A stretch of DNA of 64,000 bases from Polyangiaceae bacterium (lineage in GTDB: Bacteria; Myxococcota_A; Polyangia; Polyangiales; Polyangiaceae), in contig JACKEA010000005.1 in NCBI GenBank assembly GCA_020633235.1, forward strand, positions 62,001 to 126,000. The letters are read 5' to 3'. Below, in pieces: positions 8,696-17,241 of the stretch. The position numbers and the translations under genes were made by a program. The notes beneath the pieces are model-generated. The model was given only the letters and a program-made list of their open reading frames with translations. It did not search any database and was not told the origin of the DNA. Positions within the stretch are counted from its first letter, which is position 1. Each line of letters begins with the position of its first letter.

Positions 8696-9020
8696 GATTC
8701 GGTCTCCCTTTTTGCCCCTGAATTCAAGCATCGAGCGATAGCGCTCCACATCCGGTTATTACTCTGGTGCCTCGCGGGCGCAACTTCCCGTGCACCTTGT
8801 GCATACGCACTTTGATTCGCCAAATTCCCGATTCTCGATGCCGAGGACGGCCGCGCGAGGCACCGCCAGCCTTTTGGACGAGGCTGCCCCTCACGTTATT
8901 CGGGGACAACCCCCCACGCAAGATGGGGCTCAGGTAGGTGGAGGTAGGGGTTGGCTCGCCGCGGAACCATCTTGGTCCCCTCCCTGGGGGTAAACCCCCT
9001 CTTGCGCGGCGCTGGAGCCC
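8696..9020. other. Intergenic region without a gene
   Basis: This 325-base stretch separates two minus-strand genes. It must hold the promoter of the lipoprotein gene; the segment 8750-8830 is locally less GC-rich. A short hairpin GGGGG-TAAA-CCCCC near 8987-9000 lies downstream of the lnt stop but has no T-tract. No convincing coding frame or RNA gene is visible. Confidence 0.5.
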
Positions 9021-10718
9021 TCAGGAGGACTTGGGGGGCCCGTCCGACTCCGCGTCTGCCTCGGACTCGTCGTCAGAGTCAGCGGCCGCCTCGGAGGCGG
9101 GGGCGTCGTCCGGCTCCGGCTCCTTGGCCTTGGCGGGCGTCGGCGCGGGAGCCTCGGGCATGGGGGCGCGCTTCCTGAACGCCAGGGCGAAGCTCGCGAT
9201 GGACACCAGCCACCAAGGGACGTTGCCCCACCATTCGAAGGGGGTGCTGGCGTGGACCCAGGCGATCTCGTGGGCCAACGCTTCCATCTTGAACGGATTG
9301 GTGTGGGCGACGACGCGACCGACGGGATCGACGAAGGCGCTGATGCCGCTGTTGGTGGAGCGCACCAGGTAGCGGCGCTGCTCGATGGCCCGGAGCTCCG
9401 CCAGCGCGAGGTGGATCCAGGGCTCCGTGGTGTCGCCGAACCAGGCGTCGTTGGTGATGTTGACCAAGAGGTCCGGATCCCCGGAGCGCACGATGGAGTT
9501 CACGAAGCCCGCGTCGATGTCCTCGTAGCAAATGAAGGTCGCGATCTCGTGGCCGTTCAGGGGCAGCGGCTTCAGCGTGGTGCCCGGGGAAAATCGCCCG
9601 GAATTCTGGCTGATCTCGTAGAGCTCGGGGAACGTCTCGCCGAACGGCAGGTACTCGCCGAAGGCCAACAGGAACTGCTTGTCGTAGCGGCCCTTCACGG
9701 TGCCCGTGGCGTCCGTGATCAAGGCGGAGTTGAACAGCACGTAGCGGCGGGCGTCGTTTACCCGGCGCACGAGCACTGCGCCGAAGATGGCCGGTACGCC
9801 CAAGGCACGGGCGAACTGCACGCGATAGGCGATGGGCGCGAGGTCTTCGTCCTGGGGCGCCATCACGCTGGTCTCGCTCCACACGACCAGATCGAGCGGG
9901 CCGTCCTTCTCGAGCTCCCGCGTCAGGGTCACGTGGCGGCGCAGCCCCTCGTCGCGGTTCTTGCGCTTCGCCATCAGGCTCATGTTCGCCTGCACGATGC
10001 CCACTCGCGCCTTGGGCGCCGCTGCCACCGCGGCGTCCACCATCGGAATGCGAATGGCCCCGTAGATCAGCGCCAGCACGGGGATTGCCAAGAGCGCACC
10101 GGCCACGCGCCAGCGCGGGGCACGCTTCTCGAGGCGCGCGATCACGAGCTCTGCGAGGGCCAGGTTCGGAGCCACCAGCACCAACGAAACAGCGATCGGC
10201 CCGCCCACCTCGGCGAGCTGAAGCAGCACTGGGATCTGGTGCACCGTGGCGGCGTAGGTCCAAGGAAAGAGCAGCGGAAACACCAGCTCGCTGGCAGCGA
10301 AACCCAGGGTGAAGGCCACGCCTCCGGGCCAGCCGCGCTGCTCCGCGCGGTTCGTGAGCCAGCCGAGCAGGGCGATGCGGCCCGCTTGGTAGCCGCACAA
10401 GATCGCCATGAACAACAGGCACAGCGCCGTGGGGAAGCCGCTGAAGGTCTTCAGCATGCCGAGCAGCCAGTAGAAGCCGAACATCGTCATGGTGAAGCCC
10501 GCCATCCAGCCGAGGCCGGCACCACGCCGAGGCGTCTGACCGCGCAGGGCGACGATGAGGGGCACCAACGCCACGAAGCTCAGCGGCCACACGTCGATGC
10601 CGGGGAAGGCGACGAAGTAGAGGAAGCCGCTGAGGAACGCGAGGCCGTAGGCGGCGCGGCCGCCAAACAGGGGTTTCGGACCCAGGCTCTCGATGGGCTT
10701 TGGCTTTTTCTTGCTCAC
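9021..10718 (-). CDS. lnt: Apolipoprotein N-acyltransferase
   Basis: Adds the third acyl chain to the N-terminal Cys of lipoproteins in the inner membrane, matching the many lipoproteins here. The 565-residue protein has about seven or eight hydrophobic segments in the first 225 residues, then a nitrilase-type periplasmic domain. The catalytic triad residues are visible as Glu in VVWSETSVM, Lys in YDKQFLLAFGEYLPFG and Cys in ATFICYEDID. A Pro/Glu/Asp-rich tail of about 45 residues (after KRAPMPEAPAPTPA) extends beyond the usual end. Its start overlaps the stop of the upstream response regulator by 4 bases (ATGA), so the two are co-translated. Confidence 0.95.
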   Translation of the reverse strand: MSKKKPKPIESLGPKPLFGGRAAYGLAFLSGFLYFVAFPGIDVWPLSFVALVPLIVALRGQTPRRGAGLGWMAGFTMTMFGFYWLLGMLKTFSGFPTALCLLFMAILCGYQAGRIALLGWLTNRAEQRGWPGGVAFTLGFAASELVFPLLFPWTYAATVHQIPVLLQLAEVGGPIAVSLVLVAPNLALAELVIARLEKRAPRWRVAGALLAIPVLALIYGAIRIPMVDAAVAAAPKARVGIVQANMSLMAKRKNRDEGLRRHVTLTRELEKDGPLDLVVWSETSVMAPQDEDLAPIAYRVQFARALGVPAIFGAVLVRRVNDARRYVLFNSALITDATGTVKGRYDKQFLLAFGEYLPFGETFPELYEISQNSGRFSPGTTLKPLPLNGHEIATFICYEDIDAGFVNSIVRSGDPDLLVNITNDAWFGDTTEPWIHLALAELRAIEQRRYLVRSTNSGISAFVDPVGRVVAHTNPFKMEALAHEIAWVHASTPFEWWGNVPWWLVSIASFALAFRKRAPMPEAPAPTPAKAKEPEPDDAPASEAAADSDDESEADAESDGPPKSS

Positions 10719-11092
10719 GTTCCCAGTACCTTCTGCACCTTGGCGAGCAGGTCCTTGAGGGCGAAGGGCTTCGCGATGTAGTGGCGGGCACCCAGCTGGA
10801 TGCCGTGGATGATGTCCTGGGGCGCGTCGCGGGCCGTGAGGAAGATCACCGGCACCTTACGACCCGGGACCAGCCGTAGGCGCTCCACCACGCCGAAGCC
10901 ATCGAAGCCGGGCATCATCACGTCCAGCAGCGCCAGATCCGGCCGTGGATCTTGCGAAAGCCGCGCCAGCGCGCTGGGTCCGTCTTCGGCCAACAGGATC
11001 TCGTAGTCTTGGGACAGGGCGCGGGCCACGAGCGAGCGAATGGCCGGGTCGTCGTCGGCGACGAGCACCCGCTTCTTCACTCCGGCGCTCAC
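10715..11092 (-). CDS. Single-domain response regulator
   Basis: A 125-residue stand-alone receiver domain (CheY/PilH-like). The acidic pair is in VLVADDDP, the phosphoacceptor Asp in LALLDVMMPG, Thr in VIFLTAR and Lys in YIAKPF. There is no output domain, so it signals by protein contact. It is sandwiched between a parvulin lipoprotein gene (1 base upstream) and lnt (4-base overlap). The operon gives no clear hint of its partner kinase; the receiver-kinase gene at 11690 is divergent. Confidence 0.93.
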   Translation of the reverse strand: MSAGVKKRVLVADDDPAIRSLVARALSQDYEILLAEDGPSALARLSQDPRPDLALLDVMMPGFDGFGVVERLRLVPGRKVPVIFLTARDAPQDIIHGIQLGARHYIAKPFALKDLLAKVQKVLGT

Positions 11093-11093
11093 G

Positions 11094-11591
11094 CTACTCC
11101 GTCCGCTTGATGATGTGGAAACCGAAGTCGGTCTCCACGATGTCGCTGACCTCTCCCGGCTTCAGGGCGAAGGCAGCGTCGGCGAAGGGCTTGACCATGG
11201 CGCCACGCTCGAAGGTCCCGAGATCACCGCCCCGCGCCTTGGCGGTGGGATCGTCGGAGAACTGCTTGGCGAGATCGGCGAAGTCCGCGCCGCCCTTGGC
11301 CCGCGCCAGCAGCTGCCCGGCGAGCTTCTTGGCTTCGTCCTTGCTGCGCGTGGCCTGCGATCGCCGGGCGCCCTTGAAGGCGATCAGGATGTGCGATGCA
11401 TGAATGCGCTCACCCGCTGCCGGCCGCTCGGGCATGGCCGGCGGAGCGGGTCGCTGTGCCGCGGCCGTCTGAGCCGTGTTCTCCGGAGGCTGGGCCGGTC
11501 CTCCGCCGGGGCCGGGCTCCGTGAGATCCGCGCAACCGATCGCCGCAATGCCCGCGGCCAGCGTCAGCACCACCACCTTCGCGTTCGTCAT
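11094..11591 (-). CDS. Parvulin-type peptidyl-prolyl isomerase lipoprotein
   Basis: A 165-residue predicted lipoprotein (MTNAKVVVLTLAAGIAAIGC, lipobox AAIGC) with a Pro/Ala/Gln-rich linker and one rotamase domain from about residue 65. The PpiC/SurA-type signatures are ASHILIAFKG, FADLAKQFSDDPTAKARGGDLG, FERGAMVKPFADAAFAL and the C-terminal DFGFHIIKRTE. It should assist folding of exported proteins near the envelope. The ATG at 11591 is preferred over a GTG seven codons upstream because the signal peptide then starts normally. It lies one base from the response regulator. Confidence 0.92.
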   Translation of the reverse strand: MTNAKVVVLTLAAGIAAIGCADLTEPGPGGGPAQPPENTAQTAAAQRPAPPAMPERPAAGERIHASHILIAFKGARRSQATRSKDEAKKLAGQLLARAKGGADFADLAKQFSDDPTAKARGGDLGTFERGAMVKPFADAAFALKPGEVSDIVETDFGFHIIKRTE

Positions 11592-11689
11592 CGGAGAGCT
11601 TCGTAGAGACACCCCGGCTTGGTTTCAAGCCCGCTGTGCAGAGGGGCGCTTGCGGCGGGGTGGGGGAGCAGTCAAAGATAGCGGCGAAG

Positions 11690-12889
11690 ATGCCGAAAAT
11701 CCTCCACATCGAGGACGACCCCGCCAACCGGCTCCTGGTTCGGAAGCTGCTCTCGCCGGCGGGCTTCGAGGTGATCGACGCCGTCGACGGCCTGGAGGGC
11801 ATCCGGCTCGCCTGTATCCACCACCCGGATCTGGTTCTGGTGGACATCGCCATTCCCGGCCTCGACGGCTACGAGGTCACCCTGCGCCTCCGCAACGAGC
11901 CCCAGCTGGACGGCGTGCCCATCGTGGCCATCACCGCCGAGGGCAATCGCGACACCAGCTTGGCCGTGGGTTGCGACGGCTACTTACAGAAGCCCATCGA
12001 CGCGCGCTCCTTCGCCGAGACGATCCGTACGTACTTGGCCGGGCGACGCGAAGAAGTCTCGCCGGACCGCACCGGCAAGCACTTGCGGCTCCAGAGCCAA
12101 CGTATCGCCACCCACCTGGAAGAGAAGATCGCCGAGCTCAGCGCTGCCAACGAGCGGCTCTTGGAGCTCGACCAGGGCCGCAAGGAGTTTTACCGCAACA
12201 TCTCCCACGAGCTGGCCACGCCCATGACGCCCATCGTGGGCTACGTGCGGCTGTTACTCGACGCCGAGCTCGGCCCGCTCACGGTGCAGCAGCAAAAGGC
12301 CCTCCGGGCGGTGGACGAGTGCGTGCAGCGGCTGCGAGGCCTGATCGACGATCTGCTGGATGTGACGGGCCTCGAGACCGGGCGCATGAAGTTCGCGCCC
12401 CGGCCCTTCGATCTGGTGGAGGCAGTGGACAAGGCCTTGCGTCAGAGCGCCGAGCGCTTCGCGAACCTGCGCCTCGTGACGCAGCTGCCAGCGGGCAAGC
12501 TCGAGGGCTTCGCGGATGCCGAGCGCATCACCCAGGCCGTCGAGCACTTGCTCGACAACGCCGCGAAGTTCACCCCCGAGGGCGGGGTGGTGGGCGTTCG
12601 CGCGCGCAAGCTGTCGTCCGCGCACTTCGAGGTGTGCGTGGCGGACACCGGCCCGGGCGTGCCGGCGGAAAAAGCCGCCCGCGTGTTCGATCCCTTTTAC
12701 CAAGTGGACGGCTCGCCGACGCGCACCTACGGCGGCGCGGGCATCGGCCTGGCCGTGGTGCGGGGCATCGCACGGGGCCACGGCGGCGACGTGCACGTGG
12801 TGTCCCCGGCGGACGAGCGCATCGCCGGCGAGCGGCTCACGGGCTCGGCCTTCTATCTCGTGATCCCGGAGCGCGCGCCTCGCGCATGA
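11690..12889 (+). CDS. Receiver-histidine kinase hybrid, no sensor domain
   Basis: A 399-residue soluble signalling protein. An N-terminal receiver domain (about 3-120) has phosphoacceptor D52 in LVLVDIAIPG and Lys in YLQKPI. A coiled-coil linker follows, then a HisKA domain with H173 in FYRNISHELATPMTP and an ATPase domain with the N-box (EHLLDNAAKF), G1 (VADTGPGVP), F-box and G2 (YGGAGIGLAVV). There is no sensor or membrane segment, so input probably arrives by phosphorylation of the receiver. The ATG at 11690 starts MPKILHIEDDP at the receiver's first strand. Its stop overlaps the cysteine desulfurase start (ATGA). Confidence 0.93.
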   Translation: MPKILHIEDDPANRLLVRKLLSPAGFEVIDAVDGLEGIRLACIHHPDLVLVDIAIPGLDGYEVTLRLRNEPQLDGVPIVAITAEGNRDTSLAVGCDGYLQKPIDARSFAETIRTYLAGRREEVSPDRTGKHLRLQSQRIATHLEEKIAELSAANERLLELDQGRKEFYRNISHELATPMTPIVGYVRLLLDAELGPLTVQQQKALRAVDECVQRLRGLIDDLLDVTGLETGRMKFAPRPFDLVEAVDKALRQSAERFANLRLVTQLPAGKLEGFADAERITQAVEHLLDNAAKFTPEGGVVGVRARKLSSAHFEVCVADTGPGVPAEKAARVFDPFYQVDGSPTRTYGGAGIGLAVVRGIARGHGGDVHVVSPADERIAGERLTGSAFYLVIPERAPRA

Positions 12890-13986
12890 CGCGGGTCTAC
12901 CTCGACTGGAACGCGACGTCGCCGCCCCACGAAGACGTGATCGCGGCGATGCGCCGCGCCGCCGAAGACGCGTGGGGCAATCCGTCGAGCGTGCACGCTC
13001 GTGGGCGTGCGGCGCGGGCACTCGTGGAGGACGTTCGCGAGCGGCTGGCGGCTATCGTGGGCGCCCACGCCCGGGACGTGGTGTTCACCTCCGGCGGCAC
13101 CGAGGCGAACAACCTCGCCTTGCGGTCCGCGACGGCACTGGTCACGAGCCGCCTCGAGCACCCCTCGGTGGTGCGCGCCGCCGAGGCCCTCGCGGGCCCC
13201 GTGGAGTGGCTGCCAGTGCCCCCCAGCGGCCGCATCGATGCCGACGACGTCGCCCGCGCCCTCGAGCGCCTACCTGCCGGCGCCACCGTGGCGCTGATGG
13301 CGGTCAACCACGAGACCGGTGTGATCCAGCCGGTCCGGGAGGTCCTGGCCCGCACCCGCGCCGCGGGAGCTCGCCTCCACGTGGACGCCGTCCAGGCCCT
13401 GGGCAAGCTCGACCCCGCCGAGTGGGCCCAGGCCGACAGCATCGCCCTGGCGGCCCACAAGATCCGGGGTCCCAAGGGCGTTGGCGCGCTGGTGTGGCGG
13501 GGCTCCCCCGCACTGCTCACGCCGCTCCTCCAGGGCGGCGCCCAGGAGCGCGGGCTCCGTCCCGGCACCGTCGACCCCGTGGCCGTGGCGGGCTTCGGAG
13601 CCGCCTTGGAGCGGGTGGATGTTGGTCCGGCGCGGAACCTCGAGCTCGGGCTCTTGCGCGACGCGCTGGAGACGGCCCTCGCCGGCCGGGTGCAGCGGAA
13701 CGCTACGGAGCACCGCCTGGGGCACGTCAGCAACCTGTCCGTCCCCGGTCGCAGCGGCGACGAGCTGGTCGCCGCTCTCGACCTCGCGGGCGTCGAGATC
13801 TCGAGCGGCAGCGCGTGCAGTGCGGGCACCGCGGAGCCGTCTCCGGTGATCACGGCAATGCACGGCATCGAGCGGGCGCGCTCGGCACTTCGCGTGAGCC
13901 TCGGAGAGACGACCACGCGTTCCGAGCTGGATCACGCGATAGCGGTGCTCTGCCGCATACTTACGCGTGAAAGCTCGAGTACCTGA
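12886..13986 (+). CDS. Cysteine desulfurase (NifS/IscS-like)
   Basis: PLP enzyme that removes sulfur from cysteine for Fe-S clusters or thiolated cofactors. The 366-residue protein starts MTRVYLDWNATSPPHEDV and has TSGGTEANNLAL, the PLP lysine near K192 (ALAAHKIRGPKG), and the catalytic persulfide Cys near C311 in SSGSACSAG, a short group-I NifS/IscS-type loop. It overlaps the receiver-kinase stop by 4 bases, an unusual operon partner; no IscU/SufU or Fe-S gene is adjacent. Codons 246-252 (VGPARN region, DNA 13621-13639) match one arm of the dispersed repeat family exactly, which may be a domesticated insertion or chance. Confidence 0.92.
   Translation: MTRVYLDWNATSPPHEDVIAAMRRAAEDAWGNPSSVHARGRAARALVEDVRERLAAIVGAHARDVVFTSGGTEANNLALRSATALVTSRLEHPSVVRAAEALAGPVEWLPVPPSGRIDADDVARALERLPAGATVALMAVNHETGVIQPVREVLARTRAAGARLHVDAVQALGKLDPAEWAQADSIALAAHKIRGPKGVGALVWRGSPALLTPLLQGGAQERGLRPGTVDPVAVAGFGAALERVDVGPARNLELGLLRDALETALAGRVQRNATEHRLGHVSNLSVPGRSGDELVAALDLAGVEISSGSACSAGTAEPSPVITAMHGIERARSALRVSLGETTTRSELDHAIAVLCRILTRESSST
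13621..13639. repeat. Dispersed repeat arm inside coding sequence (copy b)
   Basis: GTTGGTCCGGCGCGGAACC matches the arm at 37980-38002 (minus strand) at 18 of 19 positions. It is read in frame as VGPARN within the cysteine desulfurase. It could be chance in a GC-rich codon context. Confidence 0.45.
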
Positions 13987-14181
13987 GGTTTCACTCGAAG
14001 CCGAGATCGACCCTTCAATCCATCTGTGATCGACGGGGTCGTAAGTGCTCGACATCGATCGGGTTTTCGATCGCGGGTCGAGGGGCGAAGGCCATTCCAT
14101 TCAGTGGAACGCCGAGGGCTCCACGCGTGACGTCTGTTCAGGGTCGTTGGAGAAGCTCCGAAGACACCTGGGCTTTGGATC
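13987..14181. other. Intergenic region between convergent genes
   Basis: This 195-base gap lies between the convergent cysteine desulfurase and rlmB genes. It holds small imperfect palindromes (ATCGATCGGGTTTTCGATCG near 14055-14074, ATTCCATTCAGTGGAAC near 14096-14110) that could act as terminators, but neither has a clear T-tract. No gene is visible. Confidence 0.4.
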
Positions 14182-14922
14182 TCAACTCGCCGATTTCACT
14201 CGCTGTTTCTTGAGCTCGTAGAGGGCGATGGCGGCCGCGACGGAGGCGTTCAAGGAGTCGATGCGTTCGGTTTCGATCAAGCGTGCGAGGACCGTGCAGG
14301 CGCGACGGACGCCGCGTCCGATCCCCGAGTGCTCATTGCCTACCACCACTACCGTGGGTCCGGACAAGTCCACGTCCGAGAGCGACACGGTGGCTTGGGC
14401 GTCGAGGCCGACGACCGTGACGCCGTGAGCCGCGGCGTCCCGCAAGAATCCGGACAAGCTCCGCGGCCGACACAGCCGCGCGTGCTCCACCGCGCCGGCC
14501 GAAGCGCGGAAGGTGGCGGGGGTGAGGGGCGCCGCGCTGTGCTCGCCGAACACCACCGCAGCCGACGCCACGCCCACGGCGCTTCGGATCACGGCGCCGA
14601 AGTTCTGCGGATCCTGAATGCCGTCCAGCGCGATGGCGGCCAGGGTCGGATCGTCGAGCAGGGACTCGGGGGCGGTCAGCCCGAGGGGCGGTCCCCAGGC
14701 GAGGACGCCCTGGTGCATCGTGCCGCCGGCGATGCGGTCGAGCTCCGCCTTCGGGCGGCGTTCCACCACGGGCACCTGCTGGTCTCGGGCGAAGCGCTCC
14801 AGGGCGTCCAGGCGGGGCAGGGAGCGGCCGTCCACCACCACGCGGGACAGCCGCCGGCCGTGGACCCGGATGGCTTCACGCACCGGCTGGAGCCCGGCAA
14901 TGAGCCGTTGGTCGTCAGTCAT
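14182..14922 (-). CDS. rlmB: SpoU-family rRNA 2'-O-methyltransferase (RlmB-like)
   Basis: A 246-residue SPOUT methyltransferase, most like RlmB, which 2'-O-methylates a guanosine in the 23S rRNA peptidyl transferase loop. The N-terminal substrate domain (LIAGLQPVREAIR) is followed by the trefoil-knot motifs: motif 1 around ALDGIQDPQNFGAVIRSA, motif 2 VVVVGNEHSGIG and motif 3 DSLNASVAAAIALYEL. AdoMet binds in the knot. It is last in a minus-strand operon with pyrF, whose stop overlaps its start by 8 bases. TrmH-type tRNA methylation is a less likely alternative. Confidence 0.9.
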   Translation of the reverse strand: MTDDQRLIAGLQPVREAIRVHGRRLSRVVVDGRSLPRLDALERFARDQQVPVVERRPKAELDRIAGGTMHQGVLAWGPPLGLTAPESLLDDPTLAAIALDGIQDPQNFGAVIRSAVGVASAAVVFGEHSAAPLTPATFRASAGAVEHARLCRPRSLSGFLRDAAAHGVTVVGLDAQATVSLSDVDLSGPTVVVVGNEHSGIGRGVRRACTVLARLIETERIDSLNASVAAAIALYELKKQRVKSAS

Positions 14923-15619
14923 GCGAGGCGTCGGCGATCTCCTGAACGATCGCTGCGGCGACGGCGGCGGGATCCGCGGCGTCGCGGATGGGACGTCCGA
15001 CCACCAGCACGCTGGAGCCGGCCCGGATGGTGGCGCCCGGGCGCCCGGTTCGCTTTTGGTCGTCCCCGGCGCCGCCGCCCGGACGAATGCCCGGCGTGAC
15101 GAGCACCGCGCTGTCCCCGAGCTCGGCCCGCAGGGCGCCCACCTCGGCGGGGGAGCACACGAAGCCTCGCACGCCGTGATCGAAGGCGAGGCGGGCGACG
15201 CGTCGTGCCTGCTCCGCGGGCGGATCGCTCACGCCCACGGCGCGCAGATCCGCTGCGTCCAAGGACGTGAGCACGGTGACGGCCAAGAGCGTGATGCCGC
15301 TGCCCTCCGCCCGGCGAGCGGCCTGCTCCAACATGCGGGGACCGCCCACGCCATGCACCGTGAGGTAACGCACGCCGTGCTCGATGGCGCTGCCGACGGC
15401 GCGGTCCACCGTCTCGGGGATGTCGTGGAGCTTCAAGTCGAGGAACACGTCGCAGTCGAGCTCACGCCCAATGCGAAGAGCCGCCGGCCCTTCGCGCACG
15501 AACAGCTCGAGGCCGATCTTCAGCACACCGGCGCTGGCGCACACCGCCTCCGCACCCCGTCGCGCGTCTGCGAGGGTGGGGTAGTCGAGAGCAAACGCCA
15601 GGCGGCGTCGCGGGGTCAC
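14915..15619 (-). CDS. pyrF: Orotidine 5'-phosphate decarboxylase
   Basis: Converts OMP to UMP, the last step of pyrimidine synthesis. The 234-residue protein begins VTPRRRLAFALDYPTLADA; the catalytic signature DLKLHDIP (Asp-Lys-Asp) and the phosphate-binding TPGIRP and VVGRPI segments are present. The GTG at 15619 overlaps the stop of the upstream coiled-coil gene (GTGA), giving the normal family length of about 230. An upstream open frame would add a run of Arg/Gly-rich antisense-like residues and is not used. Confidence 0.96.
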   Translation of the reverse strand: MTPRRRLAFALDYPTLADARRGAEAVCASAGVLKIGLELFVREGPAALRIGRELDCDVFLDLKLHDIPETVDRAVGSAIEHGVRYLTVHGVGGPRMLEQAARRAEGSGITLLAVTVLTSLDAADLRAVGVSDPPAEQARRVARLAFDHGVRGFVCSPAEVGALRAELGDSAVLVTPGIRPGGGAGDDQKRTGRPGATIRAGSSVLVVGRPIRDAADPAAVAAAIVQEIADASHD

Positions 15620-16380
15620 AGGCAGGAGCAGAGGGGATCGCCGGGGGGGCAGTTGCAGGGCTTGCTGCCGCCGCCGCTGGCGGGCTTGCTGCCGCCGCCG
15701 CTGGTGGAGTGACTGAGGGCGCGTCCGGCGCTCTCCTTCTCTTTCTTCGCCTTGGCCAGCTGTGCCTCGATCTTGGCGCGCTCGGCTTCGTCCTTCGCGC
15801 TCGCGAGGTTTTTCTTGAGCGCTTCTTCCTTCTTGGCTGCGTCCTCGAAGTCCCGCTTCAAGCGAGCCAGCTCTTCTTCCGTGGCCTTGCGCTGCGCCTC
15901 CAACGCCGCCGCGCGCTTCTCGGCTTCGTCTGCCGACTTCTTCCACAGGACGCCGCCGGTGACGCCACCGATGATGAGCACGGCGCTGACCACGCCGACG
16001 ATGATCTGCAGCCGCTTCTTGTGCTTGTCGCCCTTCAGCGTGGCGAGCTGATGCTCGTGCGCCTGCTGCGCCTGCATCGCTTCCAAGCGTGCGCGGTGCT
16101 CGGCCTCGGCGCGCGCCTTCTCGACCTCGGCGTGTTGGATGGCGGCGAGGCGCGCTTCTTCTTCGCGCCGCCGCTGCTCTTCCATCCGCCGCGCCTCGTC
16201 CTCGGCGCGCATGCGCGCTTCCTCGGCCTCACGGGCAGCGCGCTCGGCGGCCGCCTTGGCCTCCATCTCGGCGCGCGCGTGGGCTTCTTTCTCCGCCTCT
16301 TCTTGAGCGATGCGGTCCTCTTCGAGGCTCATCAGCTCCTTGAGCGAGAAAAGAACCGAGCTTTCCTTCTGTTCGGCCAT
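15616..16380 (-). CDS. Coiled-coil membrane protein with C-terminal Cys motif
   Basis: A 254-residue protein of unknown function. Residues of about 15-120 form a highly charged Glu/Ala/Arg coiled coil. A single membrane segment (about 124-146, LQIIVGVVSAVLIIGGVTGG) comes next, then a second coiled coil (about 147-232) and a Gly/Ser linker ending in CNCPPGDPLCSCL. The topology suggests a cytoplasmic or periplasmic stalk on each side of the inner membrane. Four Cys in the last 13 residues suggest disulfides or a metal site. It is first in the operon with pyrF and rlmB, overlapping pyrF by 4 bases, though no metabolic link is apparent. Confidence 0.8.
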   Translation of the reverse strand: MAEQKESSVLFSLKELMSLEEDRIAQEEAEKEAHARAEMEAKAAAERAAREAEEARMRAEDEARRMEEQRRREEEARLAAIQHAEVEKARAEAEHRARLEAMQAQQAHEHQLATLKGDKHKKRLQIIVGVVSAVLIIGGVTGGVLWKKSADEAEKRAAALEAQRKATEEELARLKRDFEDAAKKEEALKKNLASAKDEAERAKIEAQLAKAKKEKESAGRALSHSTSGGGSKPASGGGSKPCNCPPGDPLCSCL

Positions 16381-16672
16381 CGATGGTGTTCTCCGAGTGG
16401 CGGCGGGGGGCGAGTTTTGGGTTAGAAAAGGCGCTTATCAACCCGGACGATGAGTCGTCAACGGGCTTGGGCACGGAAAATGTAATCCAAATGGTTCTGC
16501 TGGCCCAGCGAACTCTCTTTCTGGGACACGGAGCGCCCGCGATGCTTTGGCTCGAGAGCGGGGCCGAGGGGATTTTCCCGGGCAGAGTGCTGCAGTGTGT
16601 CTGACACCCACCTGCGCACTGCGTCGCAGCAGCTTGACCCAATCGGTTTTTCGCGTAGCTTGAGGGTCTCGC
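16381..16672. other. Divergent promoter region
   Basis: About 290 bases between two divergent genes. The part around 16410-16500 is relatively A/T-rich and should hold both promoters. No gene or strong hairpin is visible. A short symmetric sequence GTGTCTGACACCC lies near 16595-16607. Confidence 0.45.
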
Positions 16673-17239
16673 ATGGGCGCGAAAAAGAGTGTTTCGCTGG
16701 TGGGCGCGGCGGGGGCGCTGCTCTGGCTGTTGAGCTCTGGGGCTTCGTGCGGAGGACCGCAGGAGCAGGCCGGGCTGGGCGAAGATTGCTTCCGCGCAGA
16801 CGACTGCCAAGAAGGGCTGTTCTGCTTTGACGGCAAGTGTGAGAGCGATCCCAACAAGATCGTGAACACCATAGACGGCCCTGCAGGACCGCCACCGGAG
16901 TCGGGAGCGGGCGGTGCGGCAGGAGCCGCGGGAGCGGGCGGCGTCGCTGGCGCTGGCGCAACCGGCGGCACTGGCGGCGTGGCGGGCAGCGGCGGCACCG
17001 GGGCCACGGGCGGAACGGGCGGAACGGGCGGGACCGGTGGCACGGGCGGAACCGGTGCAACGGGCGGAACCGGTGCAACGGGCGGAACCGGTGGCACCGG
17101 CGCGACCGGCGGTACGGGCGGGACCGGCGCCACGGGTGGCACCGGCGGTACGGGCGCGACCGGTGGCACCGGCGGCGCGAGCGGCAGCGGCGGAACCGGC
17201 GCTACCGGCGGCGGCAGCGCGGACGCCTCGACCGACTGA
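16673..17239 (+). CDS. Short Cys-motif lipoprotein with long Gly-Thr repeat tail
   Basis: A 188-residue predicted lipoprotein (lipobox in LSSGASC, Cys26). A small domain with CFRADDCQEGLFCFDGKC (about 42-60) resembles the Cys-knot pieces of other myxobacterial surface lipoproteins. From about residue 80 to 184 the protein is almost entirely GGTG/GATG repeats, followed by ADASTD. The tail is coded by 9-base tandem repeats (see 16960-17215), likely variable in length between strains. It is convergent with mlaD, whose stop lies 2 bases away. Role unknown; a surface spacer or adhesive tail is a guess. Confidence 0.75.
   Translation: MGAKKSVSLVGAAGALLWLLSSGASCGGPQEQAGLGEDCFRADDCQEGLFCFDGKCESDPNKIVNTIDGPAGPPPESGAGGAAGAAGAGGVAGAGATGGTGGVAGSGGTGATGGTGGTGGTGGTGGTGATGGTGATGGTGGTGATGGTGGTGATGGTGGTGATGGTGGASGSGGTGATGGGSADASTD
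16960..17215 (+). repeat. In-frame 9-base tandem repeats coding GGT/GAT
   Basis: Degenerate 9-base units such as GGCGGAACC/GGCGGTACG repeat about 28 times and code the Gly-Thr tail of the lipoprotein at 16673-17239. Codon usage within units varies, so it is not a very recent expansion, although the stretch 17020-17100 is the most homogeneous. Confidence 0.85.
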
Positions 17240-17241
17240 CG

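Noticed and set aside
9079..10791. Large alternative frame antisense or parallel to lnt
   Set aside because: It overlaps lnt in another frame with Arg/Pro/Ala-heavy composition and no domain, a usual GC-rich artefact.
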